Below, piece by piece: positions 44,636-52,669 of a DNA stretch of 64,000 bases; the stretch's first letter is position 1; each line of letters starts with the position of its first letter. This DNA is from Clostridiaceae bacterium (GTDB lineage: Bacteria > Bacillota > Clostridia > Peptostreptococcales > Tindalliaceae): the NCBI GenBank assembly GCA_011390155.1, contig JAABSW010000012.1, forward strand, positions 1 to 64,000, in the 5' to 3' direction. The translations under genes were made by a program, and so were the position numbers. The notes under the pieces are model-generated. The model saw only the letters and a program-made list of their open reading frames with translations, had not been told where the DNA came from and did not search any database.

Positions 44636-44679
44636 AATACGTTGATTGAGGGAGAGAAATCTCCCTCTTTCAGCGTATT
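44636..44679 (+). terminator. Long inverted repeat between the cytochrome and resB (attenuator or processing site)
   Basis: Twenty-base arms at 44636-44655 and 44660-44679 pair at 18 of 20 positions (two G-U/Watson-Crick included, two T-T mismatches) around GAAA. Only TTTTAC follows, so termination would be partial. It likely sets the ratio between cytochrome and resBC transcripts. Confidence 0.7.
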
Positions 44680-44712
44680 TTACTAATTCACCACCCTCAA
44701 AGGAGGCAATTC

Positions 44713-45981
44713 ATGATCTCACGCATAAAACGTTGGCTTTTCAGCCTTCAATTTGGAATTTTTTTATTAATACTCATGGCGGTATATGTTACATTCGGCA
44801 CTTTGCTACCCCAGAACTTACCAGATGCCTTTTATGTGGAAAATTACGCCTGGAACACACTTGTGTTACTTTTAGGATTCAACAAGGCCTATAGCTCATG
44901 GATTTTTCGGGTTATTATGGTTTTATTCCTGATAAACCTGTCAGGTTGCACCCTTAAAATGATACCTTCACTGCAACGCCGTTTTCATCATAATTACTTT
45001 CCATCTCCTACACTTAATGCAGAGAATCTTTGGCCTGACCATGCCACCCTTGCAACCATGCTCCCTTTATTAAAAAAGAAAGGTTTTACAGTTTCTGAAT
45101 CACCCGATGAGCCGGGAACTTACCGGGCAGTTCGTCATCGTTTTGGGGTTTTTGGCCCAACCATCACCCACATTGGAATCATCACCATCATACTCAGCAG
45201 TTTTGTTGGAAATTATTTCGCTCAGGAAGGTTTTTTTAATTTAATGCCTGGAGAAACTGCCAGTTTTCATGAAGAAAACTTTTCTGTGTCACTAAGCGAT
45301 TTTTATATAACACACCGGGAAGACGGCTCTGTGGAACAATATTACAGTGATTTGATGGTGCTGGAAAATGACATTCCCATTAAAGAAGAAACAATATGGG
45401 TAAACAAACCGTTACGGCATAACGGAATGATGCTGTATCAAACAAGTTTTGGCTGGGCTTCCAAATTGCAAATCCGTGAGACGGCATCAGGGGACCTGGT
45501 GCAAGAATCTTACATGCGCGATGAAGAGACAATATTTTTTCAGCCTGCCCATTTAAACATTCAACTATTTGGTTATTACCCGGATTTTCAGATTGGCATG
45601 GATGGAATGCCCCTGACCATGACCCAGGAAAAACGGAATCCCCACTACGCAGTGGTTTTATATCATTTTGGAGAGTTTGTTGATTCCTTCATCATGAACC
45701 CTGACCAGCGTTTTACCTACTTGGATTACGAAATCAGTTTTCCCGACAGTGTTATGTACACCGGTTTGATCTTCAGAAAAGACTATGGCTATTATGCCGT
45801 TCTTCTTGGATGCCTCTTCTTGTTAGCCGGTTTAATGTTGGCTTTTTACTTTTATCCTAAATACATTTATATCAGGGACGGTGTCTTACATGCCATCTCA
45901 CGGCAGAATTCATGGGGGTTCAGCATGTGGCTTAAGCGACAAATGAGTCAATTTAATAAGAAAGAAGGGGATATACAATGA
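44713..45981 (+). CDS. resB: Cytochrome c biogenesis protein ResB
   Basis: A 422-residue membrane protein. The N-terminus has RWLFSLQFGIFLLILMAVYVTFG, and three further membrane segments and a large extracytoplasmic domain (about 170-345) follow; the last segment is near 355-385. GVFGPTITHIGIITIILSSFVG is typical of ResB/CcsB-type proteins of System II. With ResC it forms the heme exporter and synthetase that attaches heme to CxxCH. AAAGGAGG precedes the ATG, and it overlaps resC by 4 nt. Confidence 0.94.
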   Translation: MISRIKRWLFSLQFGIFLLILMAVYVTFGTLLPQNLPDAFYVENYAWNTLVLLLGFNKAYSSWIFRVIMVLFLINLSGCTLKMIPSLQRRFHHNYFPSPTLNAENLWPDHATLATMLPLLKKKGFTVSESPDEPGTYRAVRHRFGVFGPTITHIGIITIILSSFVGNYFAQEGFFNLMPGETASFHEENFSVSLSDFYITHREDGSVEQYYSDLMVLENDIPIKEETIWVNKPLRHNGMMLYQTSFGWASKLQIRETASGDLVQESYMRDEETIFFQPAHLNIQLFGYYPDFQIGMDGMPLTMTQEKRNPHYAVVLYHFGEFVDSFIMNPDQRFTYLDYEISFPDSVMYTGLIFRKDYGYYAVLLGCLFLLAGLMLAFYFYPKYIYIRDGVLHAISRQNSWGFSMWLKRQMSQFNKKEGDIQ

Positions 45982-46793
45982 ATTATATTGTTCTTGAAGA
46001 AAACCTCTTTACCATTGCATTTGTTCTATACATTGTGGCATCACTGAGTTTTTTTATATTCCTGGCTTCATCAAAAGAAAAACTGGGTTACATGGCTGTT
46101 TCTGTTTCATTACTGGGTTTTTTCGTCCACACCATGGCCATGGGGGCTCGCATCATCGAATCTGGCCGGCTCCCTTTCAGCAATCAATATGAATTTGCCA
46201 ACAGCTTCACCTGGGGCATTGTGCTTTGTTACCTGATCATTCACTTTTATTATCGTTTTACAGCTGTGGGCGCTTTTGTCATGCCACTGGCTTTTTTAAT
46301 GATGGGTTACGCTTCACTTTTACCCAGGCATGTAAGGCCACTAATGCCTGCTCTGCAAAGTAATTGGTTGGCCATTCATGTGGGAACAGCTGTGGTTTCC
46401 TATGGTGCCTTTGCCGTGGCAGCAGGACTTTCCTTTATTTATTTGATTTCTTTCAACAAGAAGTCTGATAAAAGGTCACTGTTACCGGACCCAGATGCCT
46501 GTGATTTCCTCAGCTATCGCATCATCGCTTTCGGCTACTTAATGCTGACATTGGTCATCATTACCGGTGCTATTTGGGCACGAAGTGCGTGGTCACGGTA
46601 CTGGGGTTGGGACCCTAAAGAAACCTGGTCTCTGATCACCTGGATTATTTACTCTGTGTACCTTCATCTTCGTTACAACCGTGGTTGGAAAGGAAAACCT
46701 GCAGCCTGGTTCGCGGTAATTGGGTTTGTCGCGGTAATATTTACTTTTATTGGTGTTAATAATTTGTTACCAGGAATCCATAGCTATCGATAG
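45978..46793 (+). CDS. resC: Cytochrome c biogenesis protein ResC (CcsA-type heme handling)
   Basis: A 271-residue protein with eight predicted membrane segments. The heme-binding WWD-like signature is WSRYWGWDPKETWSLITW, and the conserved His residues lie in flanking loops (IHVGTAVVSYG and LHLRYNRG). It presents heme for attachment to apocytochromes. Its ATG overlaps the resB stop. The upstream Sec cytochrome with 11 heme sites is the obvious client. Confidence 0.95.
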   Translation: MNYIVLEENLFTIAFVLYIVASLSFFIFLASSKEKLGYMAVSVSLLGFFVHTMAMGARIIESGRLPFSNQYEFANSFTWGIVLCYLIIHFYYRFTAVGAFVMPLAFLMMGYASLLPRHVRPLMPALQSNWLAIHVGTAVVSYGAFAVAAGLSFIYLISFNKKSDKRSLLPDPDACDFLSYRIIAFGYLMLTLVIITGAIWARSAWSRYWGWDPKETWSLITWIIYSVYLHLRYNRGWKGKPAAWFAVIGFVAVIFTFIGVNNLLPGIHSYR

Positions 46794-46811
46794 ATGAAAT
46801 AAAAATTCAAT

Positions 46812-46846
46812 AAAAAGCCGATTTTCCCAAGGAAAATCGGCTTTTT
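46812..46846. terminator. Bidirectional terminator between resC and the FMN-binding gene
   Basis: AAAAAGCCGATTTTCC / GGAAAATCGGCTTTTT, perfect 16-bp stem with a three-base loop. Confidence 0.92.
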
Positions 46847-46881
46847 ATCATTCTGCTTTTTAAATGTTTTCTTCTAACAAT

Positions 46882-47247
46882 TTACATCTGTGACAATGCG
46901 TCTTCAATGGCTTCCAAAATTCCTTCGCTGGAACCGGTTGCCTCAGCAACAACGTCCACACCTTCTACTGATTGATTTTCAATAACAGCAGGGATGATTT
47001 CTTCAAACGCACTATCAGAAAGCCCTGGGGTATCACTTGATTCCACCACTTCAATTGCTGTAATGGTGTCACCCTCAACGGTTACTTCTACAACCACTTC
47101 CCCGGCATAGCCAGTGCCTGTACCTGTCAGTGTTTGTGTTTCAACTGCCGGCTCAGACGCTCCACCACATGCTGTCAATGTTCCCAGTGTTATGACTGCG
47201 ATTAGCACCAATACCAGTAAACCCTTCATCTGTTTCATATCCATCAT
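46882..47247 (-). CDS. FMN-binding domain lipoprotein
   Basis: A 121-residue protein. The signal ends at LTAC (lipobox) and the mature part is one FMN-bind domain: GEVVVEVTVEGDTITAIEV, DTPGLSDSAFEEII and the C-terminal AEATGSSEGILEAIEDAL. The usual flavinylation motif is SGATxT; here the equivalent AEATGS offers Ser106 in place of Thr, so covalent FMN attachment is plausible but not canonical. Such lipoproteins pass electrons outside the membrane. ApbE, which attaches FMN, is encoded at 60.3 kb. AGGAGG precedes ATGATG (47247 or 47244). Confidence 0.88.
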   Translation of the reverse strand: MMDMKQMKGLLVLVLIAVITLGTLTACGGASEPAVETQTLTGTGTGYAGEVVVEVTVEGDTITAIEVVESSDTPGLSDSAFEEIIPAVIENQSVEGVDVVAEATGSSEGILEAIEDALSQM

Positions 47248-47382
47248 ACGCCTCCTTAAATAAATAACCTGCGGTCATCCTCAGCTTATGGCTGCGATGA
47301 CACTGTTTATTATACCTCTTCATCGATCAATTAGCAAGTAGTCTGCTAGGGCGCAGGATTTTTGTCCTTATCAGTTCGCCAA

Positions 47383-48024
47383 TCAAAACTTTCGACTGCC
47401 CGTCTTATGTTTTAACCAAAACGCGGCAGCTTCTGTTCGGTTACTCACTTCAATTTTTTTCATGACTTTTGTAACCAGGTTTCGCACCGTCTTTTCCGCA
47501 AGGAAGAGACTCTCACCAATTTCTTTATTGGTTTTGCCTTTGCTGATGAGGCTCAGCAATATCTGTTCTCTATCATCAAGTTTTCTTAAAACAGGGTTTT
47601 CAGCTGGTGCCATCAAGGTGTTTCCCACAGAGGGGTCCACTACCATTAATCGATTCAATACATTATGAATTGCCTTTGTGATAGATCTGCCATCAACGTT
47701 CTTCAACAGATAACCATCAGCCCCATTCCTCAGGGATTCCTGTACCATATAATCTTCAGCATACGCCGTTAGAATCAACACCCTGATGTCCGGTTTGATT
47801 TTTTTGATTTCCCTGACACCTTCAGATCCATCGCCATCCGGCAGCTTCATGTCTAACAACACCAAATCTGGCGTCACTGTTTTCAACAGCTCATAAGCCT
47901 CTTCCAGCGTAGATGCTTCAGCGCAGACATTTAGCTCTGGATCTTTGTCAATAAGGCCTTTAAGGCCCATTCTAACGATGTTGTGGTCATCCACCAGCAT
48001 AATGTTATTGACGCTATTGTTCAT
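47383..48024 (-). CDS. LuxR/NarL-family response regulator
   Basis: A 213-residue protein. The receiver domain has MLVDDHNIVRMGL and the phospho-Asp in LVLLDMKLPDGDG; the C-terminal HTH is EQILLSLISKGKTNKEIGES and KTVRNLVTKVMKKI. It overlaps the sensor kinase gene by 11 nt, so they are a pair. The FMN-binding lipoprotein and cytochrome operon nearby are candidate targets, by position only. Confidence 0.95.
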   Translation of the reverse strand: MNNSVNNIMLVDDHNIVRMGLKGLIDKDPELNVCAEASTLEEAYELLKTVTPDLVLLDMKLPDGDGSEGVREIKKIKPDIRVLILTAYAEDYMVQESLRNGADGYLLKNVDGRSITKAIHNVLNRLMVVDPSVGNTLMAPAENPVLRKLDDREQILLSLISKGKTNKEIGESLFLAEKTVRNLVTKVMKKIEVSNRTEAAAFWLKHKTGSRKF

Positions 48025-49381
48025 ATAACCCCTCCTCCCAGGGAACTACAATGATGACATTGGTCAAACCATTTTTATTTTCAAAAGTGATGGTGGCACT
48101 GATTTCTTTAGCACGTTCCTTCATTGTTTGTATCCCAAAACCAACTGGTCCTTGATTTGACGGGTTTATTCCAACACCATTATCTGATATATGAATCACT
48201 AATTCCTGTAAAGTTGAATACACACTCACCTTTACATTAGTAGCATGAGCATGCTTTTGAACATTAAGCAATGCCTCCTGAAGAATAAAGTACAGCTGGG
48301 AATTTGTAACAGGAGATAGTTTTCCCAATACCATGGGAGGTACATGGTATTCAAATTTCACATGGATTTTTGTGTTCACTTTAAATCGATCAATGAGGTT
48401 CTGGATGTTGTCCTGAAAGTCTTCCATCAACATACCTGTTTCTGAAAAGCTTTTCAAAAATGTACGCGCCTCGCCAATGGTTTCATTCAATTCTTTTTTC
48501 AGTAATAGCAAATCTTTTCGATAGGTGGCAGGATCGTTATCCATCATATTTTCGATGAACATCCCGGCTCCAAACAAACGTTGTATGATTTGATCGTGCA
48601 CCATACGAATGGTTTTTTTTCGCTCCTGCAGCAACATTTGTCTTTGGGCATACTTATTCAGCCGCTCCTGCATCTCCCACACGAAAGAATCAAACAGCCT
48701 AATGGTAATAACAGAGATGCCGATGGCTGACATCACCCGAAACATTTCCATATACTGGCGCGTCAACTGGCTTAATGCCAGCATTAGCAGACTAGTGGTC
48801 ATGGCGAAAAATAAAAACAACAAACCTCCCAGATAATACATGCGTGCGTAGGAAATCAATTTCATCCGCTCCAACTGCCTGCCATTGATGAAATAGGCAG
48901 TTCCTGCCAGAAGCGCACCAGGAAACCCCAGTAAATACCAGGCAATACGATCAAATAGCTGTATATAGGCAAAGTAATCCATGGAAACGGAGTAGTACCT
49001 GCCCAGGTAAAAGAAACTCCATAATACAAAAATCATCCAGGGCAGCCATACATGTAAATTTAAGTGCCTCACACGGTTTGTTGCCAACAAGGCGATGCCA
49101 AAACTGAGCAAAATTGTAAAGGCAAACCCATGAATTTGTGTTTCTGTCAAATATAATAGCTGATCTCTTTCACCATAAACCCCCATCAACCTAATCATGG
49201 CAATCCATTCGGCTGTTCCATAAGAAACGCCAAATACACCCAGCAAATGAATCCATCGCATCAATGGAAATTCACTGCTGTGTCGAAGTTTTTGTTGTAA
49301 CGCAGAAACACCCATGGTAAAAAAGGCTAATCCATAAAAGAAATACAACCACATATATGATTGAGCACTCAATTCAATCAA
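48014..49381 (-). CDS. Sensor histidine kinase with multi-membrane N-terminus (DegS/NarX-like)
   Basis: About 455 residues. The first ~230 residues hold seven or so predicted membrane segments (7TM-like sensor). A HisKA_3-type dimerisation domain with the phospho-His in MVHDQIIQRLFGAGM follows, and the HATPase has HAHATNVKV and DNGVGINPS. The signal is membrane-linked and unknown. I use TTG 49381 as start because AGGAGG is 7 nt before it; the ATG at 49399 has no site. It pairs with the LuxR-type regulator. Confidence 0.9.
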   Translation of the reverse strand: MIELSAQSYMWLYFFYGLAFFTMGVSALQQKLRHSSEFPLMRWIHLLGVFGVSYGTAEWIAMIRLMGVYGERDQLLYLTETQIHGFAFTILLSFGIALLATNRVRHLNLHVWLPWMIFVLWSFFYLGRYYSVSMDYFAYIQLFDRIAWYLLGFPGALLAGTAYFINGRQLERMKLISYARMYYLGGLLFLFFAMTTSLLMLALSQLTRQYMEMFRVMSAIGISVITIRLFDSFVWEMQERLNKYAQRQMLLQERKKTIRMVHDQIIQRLFGAGMFIENMMDNDPATYRKDLLLLKKELNETIGEARTFLKSFSETGMLMEDFQDNIQNLIDRFKVNTKIHVKFEYHVPPMVLGKLSPVTNSQLYFILQEALLNVQKHAHATNVKVSVYSTLQELVIHISDNGVGINPSNQGPVGFGIQTMKERAKEISATITFENKNGLTNVIIVVPWEEGLYEQ

Positions 49382-49480
49382 AACAGATCCTCCTGCCATT
49401 GTTATTCGTTTGTTTGTTACATTTTATCAGATTTTCCAATACTTATCGAGTGTGAACACAGGCAGGTTTGTATCCACCAA

Positions 49481-49508
49481 GAAAACCCGCAGCTTATGTG
49501 GCTGCGGG
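49481..49508 (-). terminator. Terminator overlapping the TudS-like gene stop
   Basis: CCCGCAGC pairs with GCTGCGGG around a seven-base loop; TTTTCTT follows on the minus strand. Confidence 0.7.
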
Positions 49509-50459
49509 ATCATCTTTCATCATTTTCTGTACCCTTTGTTCACTTCGGTATAGAATTGGTGCAGAAGAGAAAAATTGTCCTTTTTCAAAGGCATTTCGTT
49601 CCATGGTTAACAGCTCTTTTGTAATGTGGGTAATGTTTCGAGGTGTTTCAGGTGGCAACACCACGTCAACCTCCCCATAAGCTGTTCGTCGATGGTAGAT
49701 ATAACTTTTCCAGAGCCTTTGCTTTATACGCTTGACACTGGATGGTTTGCGCAAAATCTCAAGTATACTTGTCTTAAGGTCTTCTGCATCATTGGCAATA
49801 AAACCTTTTGGCAGAGAAGCCAATTTCTTCCCAAGGTTTCTGGCCATAGGCTCATCCAGTTCCTGGCATAAAAATTTAACAGTGTACCACAGGTTATACA
49901 AATCCTGTTTGGATTTTATTTCCTGGTTTTTAACCCACACGAATGCGTGCAACCGTCGTCGCCAATCCCACCAACGTAGTGGACTCTCAAGGTCTAAGGC
50001 CGGAATGAGAAAAAAACCTTCTCTCAACAACAATGCTCCGAAGACACCTGGCGGGTGTCCCAATCGTTTGTTTTTTAAACTTGTTCGATAGACTCCACAG
50101 GTAGGGCTGCCTTCCATAAACACATACCCCAATGCACCTGCTTTTTTCAGCATCTCAAGAGATTGTAGGCATGCCTGTTTGAGACGTTCTGTAACATCTT
50201 CACCTTTGCGGTTAAGCACTTTGGCTGAGCCGTCCCATACGTCCTGTCCATTACCACCCGAAATTCTAATGGGTTCTCTTGGAACTCCCAATGCAGCCAT
50301 CACCTCAGGGCAAACCGGGTGCCAGATAAAATCACTCTGTTCCCGATTCAAATTCTTGATACGGTCCCAACCTTTCCGGTTATAACGGTAAGGTGCACCA
50401 AAATTACATCCGCTTACACCTAATACCACCTTTTCCTGGAGCAGAAATTCCATAGTCAT
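49494..50459 (-). CDS. DUF523 (TudS-like) protein with C-terminal helical domain
   Basis: About 321 residues. The N-terminal half matches DUF523: VVLGVSGCNFGAPYRYN, HPVCPEVMAALGVPREP, and EGSPTCGV provide the Cys residues that bind a 4Fe-4S cluster in TudS desulfidases. The C-terminal half (about 180-320) is Lys/Arg-rich and helical, reminiscent of DUF1722-type partners but not a clear match. TudS proteins desulfurate thiouracil; whether this long form does is unknown. GGGAG precedes ATG 50459 (50453 also possible). Confidence 0.75.
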   Translation of the reverse strand: MTMEFLLQEKVVLGVSGCNFGAPYRYNRKGWDRIKNLNREQSDFIWHPVCPEVMAALGVPREPIRISGGNGQDVWDGSAKVLNRKGEDVTERLKQACLQSLEMLKKAGALGYVFMEGSPTCGVYRTSLKNKRLGHPPGVFGALLLREGFFLIPALDLESPLRWWDWRRRLHAFVWVKNQEIKSKQDLYNLWYTVKFLCQELDEPMARNLGKKLASLPKGFIANDAEDLKTSILEILRKPSSVKRIKQRLWKSYIYHRRTAYGEVDVVLPPETPRNITHITKELLTMERNAFEKGQFFSSAPILYRSEQRVQKMMKDDPAAT

Positions 50460-50586
50460 CAACTCCCGTTTCTTATGATAACATCCTGTGGGTATTTCAC
50501 CCGTATAGATTCTTTTAGGCTTATACCCCAACTTAGATCTCATAAGCAGATGCTTTTAGCATAGCAATTTCATAAACAGAATATCC

Positions 50587-51435
50587 TCACCGTGTCAGCA
50601 TGGTTCCAATGCCATCATTGGTAAATATTTCAAGTAACAGCGCATGGGGTTTGTTGCCATTGATCATATGGACTCTTTCCACACCTCCCATGACGGCTTT
50701 TCGACAATATTTCACCTTTGGTATCATACCACCACTAATGGTTCCGTCGGCCATATAATCTTCAATTTCATTCACGTACATATGGGAAATAACGCTTTCA
50801 TTATTGCCCATTTCACGCATCACACCCTCCACGTTGGTAATATAGACAAGTTTCCTGGCATTTAAGGCCAATGCAATGCGGGAGGCAGCTTCATCCGCAT
50901 TAATGTTGTACGACTCACCTCTTTCTCCTATTCCAATGGGTGCAATTACAGGAATGTAATCCAGCCTTAAGAGATGTGTTAATAAGTCAGTCTTCACTTC
51001 TTTCACTTTTCCCACATACCCTAATTTGGGATCTCGCATGACACACGATAGCATGTTGTCATCTTTTCCGCTCAACCCCGTAGCTTTTACCTCCATACGA
51101 TTAATGCGTCCTACAATTTCGCTGTTTATCTTTCCCAGTAACACCATTTCAACCAAGTTCATGGTTTCTTCGTCTGTTACACGCAGCCCATTTACATAAG
51201 AAGGTTTTTTGCCCACTTTTTCCATCAAAGCATTTATTTCTGGACCTCCTCCATGAACGATTACAGGGTTCATTCCAACATATTTCATCAGAACAACATC
51301 TTCAATCACCGTTTGTTTCAGTTCTTCATCAATCATGGCATTGCCGCCATATTTGATCACCACTGTTTCATTCCTGAACTTCCTGATATAAGGTAAACTT
51401 TCCACCAAAATAACTGCTTTGTCTTCTGGAGACAT
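50587..51435 (-). CDS. argB: Acetylglutamate kinase
   Basis: About 282 residues of the amino-acid-kinase family. IKYGGNAMID near the N-terminus, VHGGGPEIN and NINADEAASRIAL are classical ArgB motifs. The enzyme phosphorylates N-acetylglutamate, the second step of arginine (cyclic or linear) biosynthesis. No other arg gene is adjacent. The ATG at 51435 is preceded by GAGG; a longer frame to 51468 lacks a site. Confidence 0.95.
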   Translation of the reverse strand: MSPEDKAVILVESLPYIRKFRNETVVIKYGGNAMIDEELKQTVIEDVVLMKYVGMNPVIVHGGGPEINALMEKVGKKPSYVNGLRVTDEETMNLVEMVLLGKINSEIVGRINRMEVKATGLSGKDDNMLSCVMRDPKLGYVGKVKEVKTDLLTHLLRLDYIPVIAPIGIGERGESYNINADEAASRIALALNARKLVYITNVEGVMREMGNNESVISHMYVNEIEDYMADGTISGGMIPKVKYCRKAVMGGVERVHMINGNKPHALLLEIFTNDGIGTMLTR

Positions 51436-51508
51436 AACCCTCATCCTCTCAAGCGCATATATATACATTTATACTTTTATTCATGCTTTTGTCAAGACAC
51501 GAATGATT

Positions 51509-51537
51509 AAAAAAACCGGCCCCCTGAGGAAACCGGC
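51509..51537 (-). terminator. Terminator upstream of argB (end of the YtxH/DUF948 operon)
   Basis: CCGGTTTCC pairs with GGGGGCCGG through Watson-Crick and G-T pairs, followed by TTTTTT on the minus strand. Confidence 0.8.
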
Positions 51538-51560
51538 TATTTGCAATATAAAAAATGTGA

Positions 51561-51956
51561 CTAATACCATCTCTTCTTTTTTGGTCCTGCAAAAATTGAT
51601 TTAATCATAAATATTATTTTGAACATTTCCTTGAGAGGTTCCACCACTTCTTCATTAATGCCTTCTACCATATCTGTTACATAGTCTGACACATCACTGA
51701 CATTTTCGATGGTTGATTGTACATGAACCATGCTTTTGTTCACATTGTCAGTAATTCCTTCAACATTTTCCAACACCCTTGGAATTCTCTCAAGGGTTTC
51801 ATCCAAGTATTTTTCATTCCGACTAACGATACCCTGAATGTCTTTAAGGGTTTCATTTACCTTCATCAATAATATGACCAGGTATGCCAGAACACCTACA
51901 CCCAGAATTGACATTAATACCACCAGCAACTCACCTACGGTGATGGTCGCATTCAT
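51561..51956 (-). CDS. DUF948-like membrane-anchored coiled-coil protein
   Basis: A 131-residue protein. One N-terminal membrane segment (about 8-32) is followed by a long amphipathic helix with repeated Asn/Val/Glu periodicity, as in DUF948 proteins. The C-terminus ends in Lys/Arg (PKKKRWY). Function is unknown. It is 22 nt downstream of the YtxH-like gene, and such pairs are often general-stress or envelope proteins. Confidence 0.8.
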   Translation of the reverse strand: MNATITVGELLVVLMSILGVGVLAYLVILLMKVNETLKDIQGIVSRNEKYLDETLERIPRVLENVEGITDNVNKSMVHVQSTIENVSDVSDYVTDMVEGINEEVVEPLKEMFKIIFMIKSIFAGPKKKRWY

Positions 51957-51977
51957 GTTATCCCACCTTTATGTTGG

Positions 51978-52550
51978 TTATTTTTCCAGCTCTTTCCTAG
52001 CCGCAGACGCAGCCCTTTCCGCCTTATCTTTTGCTTCTTCCGTTTTTTCCTTTACCTCGTCCACTTTTTCTTCGGCTTTTTTTTCTGCTTCTTTCTTTTT
52101 TTCCTTTAACTCTTTTGCTTTCTCATCCACCAGTTCTTCAGCTTCTTCACTGGCTTCTTCTGCTTCTTTTTTGACGATTCCCTTAATTTCCGAAGCCTTT
52201 CCTTTTAAATCTGCAGCTTTTTCTTCCAATACTTCTTTCGTTTCTTCATAATAAGTTGATAGTTTTTCCTTGCCTTCTCCGATGTTTTCTTCAATTCGGA
52301 TTTTTGTTTCTTTCAATTCCTCTTCAACTTTGTTTTTCGCTTTTTCCAACTCTTCCTTGGTTTTTTTACGTGTGTTTTCACCTTTATCAGGCGCAAAGAA
52401 TATACCTGCCAAGCCTCCTAAAAAAGTGCCCGCAGCCAGTCCTTTGGCAACTCCCTTACGCTTTTCAGCTTCCTTTTCCTTACGTACTCTCTCCGGATTT
52501 AAGGCGGCCATTGCATCTTTCAATTTTTCTCCTAGATTTTTCATGCTCAT
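51978..52550 (-). CDS. YtxH-domain protein with Lys/Glu-rich repeats
   Basis: About 190 residues. The segment VAKGLAAGTFLGGLAGIFFA is one membrane segment followed by PDKG, matching YtxH (gas vesicle/general stress family). The rest is Lys/Glu-rich coiled coil. AAGGGAG lies before ATG 52550; the extension to 52586 is in the upstream region. It forms a two-gene unit with the DUF948 protein. A stress role is typical of the family but not proven here. Confidence 0.85.
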   Translation of the reverse strand: MSMKNLGEKLKDAMAALNPERVRKEKEAEKRKGVAKGLAAGTFLGGLAGIFFAPDKGENTRKKTKEELEKAKNKVEEELKETKIRIEENIGEGKEKLSTYYEETKEVLEEKAADLKGKASEIKGIVKKEAEEASEEAEELVDEKAKELKEKKKEAEKKAEEKVDEVKEKTEEAKDKAERAASAARKELEK

Positions 52551-52621
52551 TGTATCCACTCCCTTTTTAGCGTTGTTAATATACATACCCGTCGGATATT
52601 TGCCTAAACAAGGGTTTCACG

Positions 52622-52650
52622 ACAAAACCCCGGATATCCGGGGTTTTGTC
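52622..52650 (-). terminator. Terminator after the glutamine synthetase gene
   Basis: ACAAAACCCCGG / CCGGGGTTTTGT nearly perfect inverted repeat with T-runs on both sides. Confidence 0.88.
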
Positions 52651-52669
52651 TGCTTTACTCATTTTAACT

